Positions 36,650 through 51,600 of a stretch of 64,000 nt of DNA are shown in pieces. The notes beneath the pieces are model-generated. The model did no database searches. It saw only the letters and a program-made list of their open reading frames with translations, and was not told where the DNA came from. Made by a program: the position numbers and the translations under genes. Positions within the stretch are counted from its first letter, which is position 1; the number at the start of each line of letters is the position of its first letter. The DNA lies in contig NC_088323.1 of the NCBI RefSeq assembly GCF_910592395.1, forward strand, positions 2,046,001 through 2,110,000, written 5' to 3'. This stretch comes from Lineus longissimus. Its lineage: Eukaryota; Nemertea; Pilidiophora; Heteronemertea; Lineidae.

Positions 36650-39600
36650 ATGTTTAAAAAACTAAAGCAGAAGATAGAGCAAGCAGGGGACCAATCCTCT
36701 GCCAAACCTCAAACTCCTCCTCACCCGCAATCACAGGTAAAATGGTGCCCATACCTGTCAAAATTTCACTCCTGTTGGGCTGTTCTCTTTTGCAGACACT
36801 GAGACAGCTATCAGACGCAGGACAGTCACAGTGCATGCTGTACACATTTGTACTCTGAATTTGTAGTCCATTATTGGTAGTTCAGATGGTTTGAAAACTT
36901 ATGGCTTTCTGTGACCTCTGTCGACTCGTCTCCAACCATGACTGAGTCAAGTGTTAAGTAGGAAGGAAGTTGAAAGACAAGTTGGTCTGGATTTGGTTCG
37001 GTTGAAGTTAGTGTTTGTCGACTGGGACTACTAGGAGCCGCCCTCTTCTTGGCTCTTCAGCACCGGGGTCTTGGCGGGCCGGCTTGGAGGTGCATTATCG
37101 AACCCCCAAACACAACGACCATTCTGCCGTCCATTCGGTCGCTACTTTCCTCTGGCTGAAGTTGCAGGAATTTGGGAACTTCTGTCTGATCAGGTGTTGT
37201 CCAATCAGGACCTGTAACTATCTAAGCTGTATCATGATGTTCAGCTTGACCACAGTGTCTGAGCCTAGACTATAGGGGTCTTGGATGGCCAATACCTGCA
37301 TGCCCTGAATGTCAATAAATACAGGCCAAAACACCAGACATTGGGTCAAAGTTGTTTATAAGATACAGGGTCTTCTATTGAAACAGTGTTGGCCAACTTT
37401 CTATTATCAGAAATTTCGGCCACTTTCTTGTCTTGCTTACTTGCTTTCGCTAAGTTGCTTCTGAATTTGCTTTCAATATTGAGAGGGATGCAGAATAAGT
37501 GATAAGTGAGCCAGTTGAAATGTGCAATGGGTGGAGATAACTCAAACTTTCCAAATTGTAAAAGCAATTTGGAATTGAGAAAACACTGTGACTGTGGGTC
37601 AGACATGCTTAAACTTCTCATTATAATTCTTACTAAGACCTTGTGGACTGATTTTACTCTGGAAGAAATTGATAGAATAGAAAATTCCTTGATGTAGTAG
37701 ATTTTTATGATTTTTTTTCATTGATTCATGGGAACTATTTCAGGGAGATCATAGGACTTCCAATTCTACACCTGGTTTATCTCTGAACAGTAGATCTGAG
37801 GTAATTTAGAATCTGGCTATTTATGGATGATTTTTTTCTTTTTTATAACGTGTATGTCCTAACACTAACAGGGGTCATCTTGTCTTGTGATCTGGATTCT
37901 GATTCTAATTCTTCAACACCAGGATTATTTTATTAGTTTTACAGTACAGAGATGCAAAGTTTAGGCACATGTAGAGATGGTGTATGAAAACAAATTGAAC
38001 TCTCAGTAACAATAATCTAACAACAAATGTGAATCAACAAGACAACATGGTCCCTGTCAAATGCCTGTTGCTGTCGCGCTATCTATAAAAGAGCTTTTCT
38101 CAATCCTGTCTGCCATTTCAAACCTGTCTTCCTGGAATGTACACATGTATGTCAGTTTGAGCAAGTAGTTGCCACTTACATTCACGCAGTTACAGGTCAG
38201 GTCAGGCTGGCTACCTGCCACTGGTAGCCCTGTAATCCAGTGCCACCTGTTTCAGGTGGGTGACTAGAAATCAAGGTTACTAGTCACTCAGGGCGGATGA
38301 GCTCGTCATAGGGTCAACGGCCGACTAGCTTTCTCCTAGCATTGCCTAGCGGAAACTATGTCTCCCAGGTAACTAGACACACATGTGACTGGTCACCTTG
38401 GAGTAACCGGGTAGTCTGGGCTCTTCAGCCGGGTTATGGCAACCAGACTAGGAGACGGAAACTCCGATATAAAACCTGACCGAAGACGGAGCGCACCGGC
38501 CATACTGGCGTCTAACCGGGTACGCACGCATTTACAACCTAAAATGCCCCCCCATTCACGCAGTCAGTGCAGTGCTCTCCTCTTAGCTTTCTGTAAGTAC
38601 AACTATTTACTTGTTGAGCAAAGTACAATTAATACAAGTGTATAAAAAAACAAGTACAAAACACAAACCTGGTAAAAAATCTATTGCAATCTACACCTAG
38701 ACTAGTAAATAGTTGTACTTGTTGAGCACTCCTGCCAAAGAAGATAATATTCTAATATTGGTTTGCTTTGATTTGGCCAGCCTGGTGTTGAGCATGTGCA
38801 GGCCTTTGCGGTGAGTAGGAAGAAGCATAAAATAGATCTCAATCCCGTGCAGCAGCCTGTGGCTGAGGCTCTTTGGATATCGTGGCAACAGGTTATGTTT
38901 CGGTTTTTGTTGCATTGCTAAGCTTGGGTTGTGGGGCATTGAATGATAAATCACTCTGAGCAGGATATTTTAACCAAGAGTGTAGCTCTATTATTGAACG
39001 CGTTTTCATTTGTTTGTCATTCATTTCTGTGCTTGTCTTCACTTTCGTTTTGTTTTCTGAAGTTGTTGCTATGAGAACTAGAACGACTTGACCTCAAGAG
39101 ATTGTAACCGTGGTCTTTGAAAGCTGATGTGAAAATGTCCTGATTTAGCAATCCATATATCTGTCAACAAAAATACGGAAATTTAAATCAGGAATCATGC
39201 ACTGGCAACACATTAGTGAAGTCCCATTTCACACTTTGGCCCTGAGAATGTACAGTGCTAAGAAATAGTCGAAGTGACTTTTCCAGCACTGATGTTCATG
39301 ACATTTATCAAAAACATAATCTGCATGTGATTTATGGATACCTTTATTACTTCAGCCAAAGCCAGTTATTCCCAAGCCATCCACACCATCACAGACTCAG
39401 GCCGAAACACCCCCTCCAAAGGCAAAGGTAGGTCAGAAGTCTATTTCATTTGTCCAAGTAGCAATCTTCTGTTAATTGGTCATGATGTTCAGAGGAAATG
39501 ACACCTTTGGTGTAATTTTCATCACCAGTAGTGTGTTGACTCCCAATGAAAATCAATAGACAATGAAATTGGTAATTAGTAGCATGAAAATATAATATCT

Positions 39601-42600
39601 GGATTGTTTTCATTCTAGGGTGCTTCAAATTTAATCAATTTTGACGATGGCCCAGATCCTCCAATCCGAAACACTGAGGTTGCTCTCACATCAACACCAC
39701 TAGCGACACCTGACCATGGTGGGGCAAACAACACACCAGCTACACTGCTCGTCGACGTCTTCCATTCACCACCTGACAGAGATGCTCCGAGTTCTCGTGA
39801 GCGGCGTGATTCGATAAGTTCGGAGGTCAGCGAGAGTTCGTTCTATTCACCAGGGACACCTAGCCGTCAGTATGTTCCGCCGTCGGATATTGAAAGCGAG
39901 GTTGACGAACCCTCGTATGACTTGGACGGTGTCAGAAAGGAGGAGATATTTCATCACCTTCAGAAAGCCGTGGCCAAGAATAAGAGATACAAGGCTAAAT
40001 TTACTGATGTAAGTATAGCATATCTACATTATAGTCAAGGGTACTGAGACATGTCATTTATGATTAAGTTGTGTACATCCAACTCATGCATATTGTTTGC
40101 CAAATAGCTTCTCAAATGTCGTTTCCTCTTCTTCCAGCTCATGAATGCTTACAAGGAGCTGGAGCATGATAAAGACAAGTTGAAAAACACTCTGACCACG
40201 ACACAGGACAAGTCTCTGCGGAGGATATCCGAGTTGAAAGAACAGTGTCAGCTCGACCAGCTGGCCAAGCAGGATCTGGAGCAGAACTATCGACTCATGT
40301 TAGAAGAGAAAGACGAGTTGGTGCGGGTCTTGCAGACACAGGTAAGAGGTGTTCAGTCCCTCACCCAGTATAGTTGCTCAACAATGCTCAGGTGAACATT
40401 TGCATGCCCTTACAATCAAACTACTATTAAATTTAAGATTTTGAGTCGGATCCATCGAAAAGATTGCGCTGCCCCTCTGTAAAAGCTATTCAAACATTGT
40501 TATTTTTGCAGATTAAGTTATTGAAAGATGGTAAGGACACCACTGACCATGCTGAAGAAGACGATGCTGCCAACACTAATGCCCTCAAAGAAAAGGTGAG
40601 TGACATTCTGTGTATTCAACATCTTGATAATTTACAGCTCGGCATAATCAGGTAAGGGTTTTTGATCTTCTTCTGTTGAGTTCATATTGGCCATATTACT
40701 CTCATTCATTGGGAGTGGTTGTTGGCTGTGTGGGAGAGTTCATTTAGCCTTCCCAACAGCTCAGTCTTCACTTCTTCTCCTTCTGTCTTGTCTCCATTGA
40801 ATTTGAATTTGAATGGCACTCTGGCGCTGCCTCGCTGATTGCTTTACTTAAACTTTCCGCAGATCAAAAGGCAAGAGATCCTCCTGAACAAATGCAAGGA
40901 CACTATCAGTAAAAACAAGGAGAAATCAGCTCAGCTGAATAGTGAGAAGGAGGGGTTGCAAAAGCAGATCGATGACTTGAAACAAGAAGCTGAGACCATG
41001 AAGGTAAACAGGTTATCTCCACAGTTGGGCGTAGCCAGATGGCTGCAATCTGTGGCCATGACCATATGTGATGAAAGTCTGTCTTTTGCTGGTGCCTGTG
41101 ACAAGAAATGGAGATTGCTTTGACGAGTGGGGCCAACAGTTGGACCAACAGTTTACCGGTAGCACAAGACTGCAACGAATTTGAAGACAAAACCGATTAC
41201 TTTGCTTTGTTGCTTCTGCATTTTGTAGTTTGCTTCGATTAGGAAAAGTTTGATATCTGGTGATGGTAAAACATTCACTTGAGTTTGACTGGAACAACTA
41301 TTCATGATGCTGGCACAAGATGTAAGAAAAGTGTTCTGTGATCTTGACCATCAAGTATTGGACCCCACCTCCCTGTCTCGGACTTTATTAAGAAAGCTTT
41401 AGTGCTTCAAAGTAAGCTGCAGCTGACCTCTTGAACTTCAGAATGGGGAAAGGTTAGTCTCATGTTAATGTAAGTCTCGCTACCTAGAATCCTTTCTAAA
41501 CGGAACTGAATGTAGGCTGTTTCAACCTGTAAACGACTCGTTATCATCTCATCAACATTTGTTTTCTTCAGAGCTCCGAAGGCGAAGAGGTTCACAAGTT
41601 ACGAAGGCAAATCATCGAGGCGAGGAACCTGATTGAGGATCTCGAGACGGCCAAAGATCTCGGCATTGCCGAGACGAAACAGCAGATGCATCTGGCGCTG
41701 GAGGGGAAGGACGATGAACTGAAGAAGCTGCGCGAGACGTGTCAGAGTCTGATGGAGGAGGTCACCACATTGAAAGAGACCAATGAGAAGTTAGAGAAAA
41801 CAAGTAAGTTTTCCAGTCTGTATTGACAGCGCTGAAGTTGCTCTCTTGGATGAGGTCTTATGCTTGTTTAGCATTGGTACCGGGTCCAAGGGATGTTGGG
41901 TTACACCTCACCCTGGTTTGTTCAAGGTTTCAAGCATTTCACAATGATGTGAATGTACGATGCCTGTCGAGTACAACGCCTTCTACTAGCTGCCCTGCTG
42001 TTATTGGTAGGAATTCAAACTTAAGTGATCACACAATTCTTTTCTACCGTAGACAAAGACCACCTGGAGAAATCTCGCGAGATCATCAAAAGGTTACAGG
42101 AGGAGAAGAAAAAGGTGATACAGGAAGCCCAGGAGAAGATAGAGGCTGCAGACCAGTCGATAGAGAAGGAGAAGGAAGGCCTATTCCATGAACTCTCCAG
42201 AGGCAAGGCTGAGGCTATCAAGCTATTACAGGTAAGGATTCATAGACTTTGTCTTTGAAGAATAGAGTAAAAAGTGTTTTTGTTGGCAGAATATTGTCAG
42301 GATAAGCGGGCAATGGTTATTTCTGAATACTTTCTTAAATAAGCCTACGCTCTTTATTGCATCCAGCAAGGGTTAGGTACATATTTGAATGATGCAGGAA
42401 CCATAGCCTAGAATATCCAGTCCCTGAATGTTAGTTCTGTCTGTTCCTTGTAGCAAGAGACTGGCAAGAAGATTCACGAGGCAGAAACGATGCAAGAGGA
42501 GGCCTTGTTACAGCGGGATCTGGAATGGGAGAAGAAGCTCGCTGATAAGGTGCAGGAATACAGGGAGACAATTGCTGCCAAGGTGGGTCGATGAAACAGA

Positions 42601-45600
42601 CAGCCTGAATTTCTGACCAGAACATTATCGACCATTTAATTTTGTAATTTGATGAAAAACCCAAAGTCAGATGACATATCATTGTCTTTCAGGAAAAGGA
42701 AACCGAACATGCCCTCGTTCAGAAACAAGAGGACTACCAGCGCCTCCTGGAGGAGAAGGAAGACGAGATGAAACTGGCGATTGAAGAACGTGAACTCCAA
42801 AAGATGGCAGCACTTAGTCAACAGGACAACAAGAAAGACGAACTCCAGAGGGAGTTGGATGAGATGAAAATGGTTAGTATGTGAAATGTTTATTCACGCT
42901 AATCTATTAGCTCATAGGAAAACACCATGCTGATTCCTTTCGAACTAAAGATGAGGCCTTTCTAGCCATTGTTTCCTTTGAACTTGTCTATTATAGACAA
43001 GATAAGTTTCCATTCTAAAGCTCTGAATGCATAGTCTTGTGGAAATTTTCCATGTCTTGAAAGAAGTTACAAGTGCACAGGTGTTGTGTAAATCTGTGCT
43101 ACTGATATTTGTTGAGTAATGGATTTTAAATCTGTTCTTGTACAGCGAAGATTCATTCACCTCAAAGTGTCATAATTACTTTTTCAGACGAAAATTGAAC
43201 TTGAGAATACCATCCAGAAAATAAGTGATGACCACAGGGCCAAAGTTGCAGACTATATCGTTCAAATTGAGGAAAACTCTACGCGAAATAAACAAAAGTT
43301 TGACAAAATTATCAGCAAACACAAAGAAGAAATTGACAAGATCAGAGATGAAAATCAGAAGGAGTACAATACAAAAATAGAAGAAATGAAACAAGTCCAC
43401 CAGCAAGAAGTTGACAAGTTAGTTGAAAAGCATGACTTGATGATGCAGGGGACGAATTCTGAGATTGAGACGCATTATAAGGAGCAGATTGAAGCTTTGA
43501 AGGCGAAGCAGGAGACAGCGCTGCAGGAGAAGATGTCACAGTTGGAACACTTGCAAGCAGACGTCAGTGATTTGAAGCAAAAGGTAGAAGATTTGGAAAC
43601 GACGCTGAAGAATCGCACGGAAGATTTCGAGGGAAGGGTGACGAAGTTGGAGGCAGAGTTAGACATTGAGAAAAACAATTGTGATAAATTGATCAAGGAT
43701 CGTGAAAATTTGCAGCTGCAGTTCGAGACGCGGATATCAGAGTTGGAGAGTGCGCTGGAGCAGACGACTCATGGGAAGGAAGATGCAGAGCGCAGGTGTG
43801 CTGATTTGGCGACGGAAATTGCTACGTTGAGAACGGATTTTGCAGAGAAGGAACGAGAACTGGAAGATATGCGGAATGACTTTGAGAAGACAAGAAGTGA
43901 CCTTGAAAACAGGCTTGAGGTCAAAGACAGAGAATTTCAACAGAGCGTCGCAAATAATGAAGAACAGTTGAAATGTGAGAAAGAAAATCATGAGAAGGAA
44001 ATAGCAAGATTTACGGAGGAAAAAGAACAAGAAATGGAGCGTGCTCATGATGACCTTGAGCATGTGAAAACTGACCTTGGGAATAAATTGGAGGCCAAAG
44101 AGAAGGCATTGCAACATAGTATTGAGCAGTATGAAGAGCGACTAAAGTTTGATAGAGAAAACCATGAGAAAGAAACGGCGAGGCGAGTTGAGGCCTTAGA
44201 GATTCAGCAGCAGAGTTCTGTGAGCGAGGTCGCCAGTGACTTGGGAAATAAGTTACAAGAGGCAAATGACACCATATCAAATTTAGAAAAATCTATTCAG
44301 GATTGGACCCTGAAGACGCATGATTTAGAAAACCATATCGAGGTCGTCAAAACAGAAGCAGAAAACCGCTTCACTGCAGAGAACGAGGTCAGGGTTTCTA
44401 CAGAAGAAAAGTTGGTTGCATGTGAGAACCATTTGAAAGAGGCCAGAGAACAGATCGAAAGTTTGGAAGGAGATATAAAGGAACGGCTAAAAGCTATTGC
44501 GAGTTTGGAGCAGGTGAAGAATGAGTTGGATTCAGATATTGCCGGTTTGAAGAAAACAATTCAAGACTTTGAACATATTGTTTCACAGAAGGAGGAGGAG
44601 TTAGAGTCTGTAAAGCAGACGGTTACAGAACTTACTGAAAAATGTCAACAACTTGAAACTGATTGTCAGCAGAAGGTCGAGGCTGTTGCTGGCCTTGAGC
44701 AGACGACAGTTAACCTGGAGCAGACGATAAAAGATTTGGAGGGAAGTTTGAGTGAAAAGAAGGAGCAGTTGGGTACTGCAAATAGCAAAGTTGCTGAGAT
44801 GATTGAGAAAGTTTCACAGCTTGAATCCGGGCACATTGAAGGACAGTCACAACTTGAACAAATTAGGGACCAACTGGAGTCTGAGATATCATCATTGAAG
44901 GAGTCTTTGAGTCTGAAAGGTGAGACACTTGTTCAGAAGGAACAGCTAGTTTCTGAATTTGAACTGAAAGTTTCTGACTTTGAACAGAAATGCAATGGTT
45001 TAGAGGAGGCAAGGTTAGATCTTGAGACATTGAGGGCTGAACTCGCTAAGGAGGTTGAGGAGTTGACGAACCAGTGTCAGTCTCTCCAAAATGAGAAAGG
45101 AGGGTTAGATAGTACCTTGACTGAGAAAGATTCTGTTGTTTTGGAGTTACAGAACAGAACGAGTGACTTGGAGCTAGAACTGAAGTCAAAACTGGAGGAG
45201 TTGGATAATTTGAAGTGCGAGTTTGATGGGAGGAGCCAAGCTGATGTTGAAAGGCTGAAGGCCCTTGAAGTGAGCTTGGAAGAGAAGAACCAGGTTGTTG
45301 AGGACTTGAAGGTCAAGGTGGAAAGTCTGGAGGAAGAGTTGTTGAAGAAGAGTTCAGAGAGTGATGAAAAGGTGGTGCTGTTGAATGATTCGCTGAAGGA
45401 GATGTGTTGCACTTTGGATGAAAAGACGTCTGCTGTGGCGAATTTGGAAGAATCATTGAAAGCACTGAATGAAAAGTTGAATGAACAGCAGCAGCACTTT
45501 GATGCTAAGGAGAAGGACTTGAAGGAAAACAACAAGAATAATTTGGCACAGCTCAAAGAGGATGCGAAGGCAAAGATAAATGACCTGCGGAAACAACTGC

Positions 45601-48600
45601 ATGAGAAAACTGAAGAAAATGAATCGGCCACAAACAAATTAGCTGAAAAAATTGTTGAACATGACACAAAATTGAAGTCAGTGGAGGAGAATTATCTTCT
45701 CACGATTGAGAATTTGGAGACAGAAAATGAGCAGAAGTTCAAGGATTTGACGGAGAGGCTTAACAGCGAGAAACAGGAGATGAAGCTTGGTTTTGTTGAG
45801 CAGATTGCTGCGTTGCAGGGGAACGTGGAGGCTGAGCAGCAGAGATTTCAGAAGTTCCAGGAGAGCGTGAAGGGGAAGTTTGAAGATCGTGAGGTGAAGT
45901 TCAAGGAAAGTTTCGGCAAGTTGAAGGAGAAGTTCCACGACAAATTGAAAACGAAAGAGGAGGAGTTTGCACATCAGTTGGAGGCGGTGACCAATGATAA
46001 ATCGTCCGGGATGGAAGTGGTCAGTCGAAATCTTCAGGAGGCGAGGGAGGAGATGGAAAAACTGAAGGAGGATTATGAGAATCAATTGAAAGAATCGGCA
46101 GACGACAGCCAAAGAAAGTTGCAGCAACTCCAGGAACATTTCAATCTGAAGATTTCAGATTTGGTGGCTAAATCTGAAGCAGACGTGAAGGAGTTGATTG
46201 AAAAGCATGCAAGTGAGGTGTCTGACCTTGAGAAAGGTAACGAGGTCAAGGTCAGTGTGGCTCAAGGCGAATTGAATGACCTTCAGAAACTTCATGAGGA
46301 AAGGGTTGCTGAACTTCTGGCAGAGTTGGATGAGCTGCAGTCACTGAAAGAAACTATGCACGAAATTGAAACCAAGTTGCATGAAAAGGAGCGTGAGGTT
46401 TCAGAATTGCGCGAAATATCTGAAAAGGTGCAGATCGAGAAAAATGGTGAGATGGAGGCATTGGTGGCCAAATTGCAGGAAAGTGAAAGACAAGTTCAAG
46501 ATCTGGGAGAAAAGTACAAACGGGATTTGACGGAGAAGGAAAATCTTTTGAAGGATCTAGAAGAGAAACTAAAAGACGGTGATGCAGTCCATCAGGAGTT
46601 GGAGGTCAGAGGTCAAGAAGTGGTGACCTTGAACCAGGAGATGGCGACCTTGAACGAATCTTTGGAGGAAAAGAACTCGGAGGTCGGCAATCTTTTGGAA
46701 GAGTCTAAGAGTAAGGATGCTAGGGTTGCAGTTGCAGAGAACAAGGTTGCAGAGCTTGAAAGTGCTGATGAAATTTTGCAGACTCAGCTGAAAACTTTGA
46801 AGGACTCTCTGACAAGTGCAGAGGAGAAACTACAGGAGTACATCACATCGTATGACACGTCGATCGAAGGGTACAAGTCCAAGGAGGAGTCGCTATTGAA
46901 AAAGATTGAGCAGCAAGAGGAGAAGTTTTCAGGAGAGTCTGAGGTTTTGCAGACGCAGCTTAGAGTGTTGAAAGATTCCTTAACAAGTGCTGAGGAAAAA
47001 TTACAGGAGTATATTGCGTTGTATGACACTTCAATGGAAGCATACAAGTCGAAGGAGGAATCGCTGATGAAAAAGATCGAACAGCAAGAGGAGAAATATT
47101 CCGAGGAGATTGAGATGTTGAAAAAACAAGTCTACGACATGGATGAGCAGGCGAAGATGAACTCTGCGGAGCTGCAGGGTTCACTACAGGAGAAAGTGCG
47201 GGAAGGGGAGCAGAAGATACTGGAGGCTCATGAAGAGCATCGGAAGGAGGTGGAGAATTTGGAGAAAACCTGGCAGGAAAAAGTCCAGGTTTTGAAGCAG
47301 AAATATGGGGCTAAGTTCAAGGACACTGTTGGGGGGTATTCGACACAAATTTCTGAACTTGAATCTGAGATGGAGAGAGTGAAGGCTGAAAAGGAGAGTT
47401 TGGTTCAAGAAAGTGATCGCCTGGGGGAGAGGTTGAGGGAAGTTGAGGGTGAGGTTGAGACATTGAAAGGTGAAAAATCATCTGTGATAAATGACTTGGA
47501 ACAGGCGACCGCCAGATTGTCGGAATTTGAGCAGAATTCTAGCAGTCTGATGTCGAAGGTTTCCGAGTTAGAAAAAGTGATCTGTGATCGAGATGGCCTG
47601 CTTGAGGAGAAATCTGCCGAAATTTCTACATTGAATGTTGAGCTTTCAAATCATTCGCAAACTGTTGCTGATCTTGAGCATAAGATTCAAGAATTAAACC
47701 GCAAACATTCAGTGGAGATTGAGTCGTGCCAGAAATCTTCGGCAGAGGGTCTCGCCACAGAGGCAGCCAGTCAAGCGGCTAGTCTCGAGCAGGCTAATTC
47801 ACATGTTAGGGAGTTGCAGGAGACTTTAGAAAATTTGAAATCTGAGAAATCGTGCTTGGAATTGTCTGCTCAAAAGTTGGATGAGTTGAGCAAGACTCAT
47901 GGTGAACTTGTAAACAAAAATGACTGTTTGGAAAAGGAACATTCTAGTCTGAAAGTGGAACATGAAAAATTATCACAGACTGTGTCGGCTCTAGAAACAG
48001 GGAAAGTAGACATTCAGAAAGATTTGGATGGACAGAGTTCAGAGTTAGAAAAATTACAACAACATTTTGATGAAAAAGTGTCTGAGCATGGGAAGGTTTT
48101 GACAGAATTGAGAGCTGAGCATGAACACCTGGTGTCTGATATGAGAGCAGACTATAAGGAAAAGATGCAAAAATTGGTTGATGAGGGCAATGCCAAGTTG
48201 GTTGATTTGAAGAAAAAGGCGGAGATGAAGCTTTCTCAGATTAAGAAACAGCTCCAGGGGGATAAAGAAGGCGCATTTGAGGATTTGAATGCGTTGTTGT
48301 CAAAGACACAGGACCAAGTGACGGAGTTGGAAAAGCAAGTGGATGCTCTTCGGAAGGAGAGAGAGGACTTGGGGACAGAGTTAGCGGAGTCAAAAGAGGA
48401 GAAGGATAAGTTGAAGAGAGAGCTCAATGAATATGTTGAGAAAAATGAAAGTGAGTCTTCTGAAGTTGTATCGAAGTTTGAAGCGAAGCAACAGTTGGAA
48501 CAAAAACTAAAAATGTTGATTCAGAATTTGAAAGTTGAGAAAGAGGAATTGAATACGAAGATTGTGGAATTGGAAAAGAATAAGTCTGATCTGGAATCGA

Positions 48601-51600
48601 AAGTGAAATCATTGGAGAAGGAGTTGGCGTTCTCAAAGGAGAAATACGAGGTGAAATGTGGCGAGTATGATGTAGATCTCAAGACGATGAAGTTCGAGCA
48701 CGAAAAGGAGATGAAGGATTTGCGTGCGGAGACTGAGGGGATGGTCGAAGACATGCAGACCACGAGTAACTCCAAACTGAAGCAGCTCGTCAGAGAGTTT
48801 AACCTGAAGATTGCGGAGAAGGACAAAGAATACCACGACCTGTTCAACAATGCCAGTGGTTAGTCTCGGTCATTTTCTTTATCTTTCGGTTACAGGCTGG
48901 TAGAAAGCTTATTTGATGGAAGTCAGAAAGCAAGAAAATTGAATTGTAGGGTTGAAGAGCAAGACAATGTATACAATTTGAGGTCGACTTGGTCATGCTG
49001 GGTAGATTGCATGGGAGTTGCCTCTCTTGGCAATTCCACGGTGCTGGTACTTTACTCTTCTTTACTCTCTTCCAACTTTAACACTTTCATCTCTCTTCAG
49101 CAGCGTAACAAAAATTCTGTGGTCCGAACATCACTTCCATTTGTATTGAAGCAATTAGTGCACAAGGTTATGATGGCCAGTTAATCTTTCAAAATTGGGA
49201 GGCACACTCTTGAAAATCAAAAATGGCACGAATTCTGTTGCTTTGATTGGTCACACTGGAAAAAACTGATGGGTTCGTCGAGGCTTCATCTCTTACACAT
49301 CGGTGGAGGCATGAAATTAGTGGTGGCGGGTACCTTGTTAGGTTTCATTGTCGATTATGGCTGATGCATTTGTCTGTCTTTGTTGCAGAAAAGAGTCAGC
49401 GAGTGGAGGAGAGGGCTCACCATGAACATAATGAGGCAATGGAGGAATTGATGAAGGATCTCCATGAGAAGGACGTCCGCATGGAGGATATGATGCACGA
49501 ATATGAGCAAAAGTTGAAGGTTGGTACCTGAAAAGTTCAACAAGCTCTTTCATTTTGCTATGATTTGTGTTTGAAAATGACAGTAGGCTACGAAATGACA
49601 TCAATTTGTGTTGTTCTTTCATGAGTTGGTCTACATGTACTTTCTACTTGACGTCTGCTGGTTGAGACACATCTGTAAATACACATAGGCCCATCACAGG
49701 TAAAAAGGGCCTCTTGTACATGCATCCCTCAAATGGCATAACTACTTTAACACAGTATGACTGTTGACAGCAGACAAGGTGTATGACCCTTCTTGAATCT
49801 TGCTGTTCTGATCAGTGCAGATCGTTGAACTTAGTGAAGTCTTTGATTCTTGCTCTACAGGATAAGGATAACGAGTTGAGGGGTACGGTTGACGAACTCC
49901 GACGAGAGATTGACCGCCTTGAGAACATCCTACAGCAGCAGGAGGATGACCATGCAGCAGAGTTACAAGAGATGGAGGAGAGGGTGCAGGGCCTGGTCGA
50001 GGAGAGAACGCGGAAACGTGACGTCATTCACAAAGAGGAAGTGACGGCATTGACGCATGAATGGGACATGGAGAGAAAGGTTGGTGGTGTGTGGGTTGAG
50101 GGAGGCTCGACCAGGTTTTGGAATTTGAAATCGAGCTCAATTCTGAGCCGTTCTGATTGTGGAACTGCGTAGGTTGCATAACATGTACAAGTAGTCGATG
50201 AAATTGAGTTAAAGGGGCTGGTAATGGTGCTTCTTTTAAGTTATAAGTTAATATATTTGTGCAGGAATTCGTCTTAACTATGAATTTGTTAACTGCTCAC
50301 CAAATAAAGGCTTGAAGAGGGAGCGATTTAAGGTGGTCACTGTATTTAGTTTGCATGCTATTGCCTTCAGAGATTCTGAATACCCTGCACTTCCTTGCGT
50401 AAAAGCTTTCATACCAAAAGTGAATTGTAAAACCCTTAGTTTTGATGTTGTCATTGTTGAATGCACCGTCCAAAATAGGCACCTGTATTTGTAATTTTAT
50501 CAAAATAATCAAGCACTTTCGAATTTTGCCATGACTGTATGTCTGTGACTGTCCTTCTTGTCATTTTATCGTACTTATTATTTCAGGCTTTATTTCGTCT
50601 GTACGCGCACATGTCCATGTCTTTTTGTTTGTGTTTTAGCCCACAGATGGCGCTAATGATGCTGCCGCAGTCCTGTACACCACCGATGCATATCTAGAGG
50701 TAGCGTGTTCTCAGCAATCTTTTTTTCTTGTCCTATCTCTTCATTCAAGCTGTCCTACTTTCATATTGGTGGTATTGGGTGGTTACTCTGTGCTATTCCT
50801 CCCATGGAAGTGTTCATGGACACTATGACAGGACCCACCATTAAAGAATCTATGATGATCGATCATAGAATCTGTAATGGTCGATCATAGAATCTGTAAT
50901 GGCTGATAATAGAATCTGTAATGGCTGATAATAGAATCTGTAATGGCCGATCATAGATTCTGTAATGGCCGATCATAGATTCTGTAATGGCCGATCATAG
51001 ATTCTGTAATGGCCGATCATAGATTCTGTAATGGCCGATTATAGATTCTGTAATGGCCGATCATAGATTCTGTAATGGCCGATCATAGATTCTGTAATGG
51101 CCGATCATAGATTCTGTAATGGCCGATCATAGATTCTGTAATGGCCGATCATAGATTCTGTAATGGCCGATCATAGATTCTGTAATGGCCGATCATAGAT
51201 TCTGTAATGGCTGATCATAGATTCTGTAATGGCTGATTATAGATTCTGTAATGGCTGATCATAGATTCTGTAATGGCTGATCATAGATTCTGTAATGGCT
51301 GATCATAGAATCTGTGATAATCATCATTGATTCTCCTATGGGCCCATCATCATAGAATCTATGATGGAAACAGAAAAGTGGGTTCGCAATAGGTGTCTTT
51401 TCTTCATAATTGAACCTATCTCTAAACATTCCTCATCAGACTTTGTACAGTACATATGGTTCGTATTTAAATTTTATAAATCAATCTGTCTCACTTTTAC
51501 CTCTCGATCTTCTGTGGTGGCGGGTTCAAGTACAGTATTTTATTAATCAAAACTTTGAAATCTTTAATGTTTTCTTAGATTTAACCAACCCTTAATAGAA

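Noticed and set aside
45077-45667. 196-residue minus-strand ORF and similar ones across 43342-48850
   Set aside because: Shadow of the GOLGA4 giant exon: antisense of Glu/Lys-rich codons reads as Ser/Phe/Leu-rich sequence.
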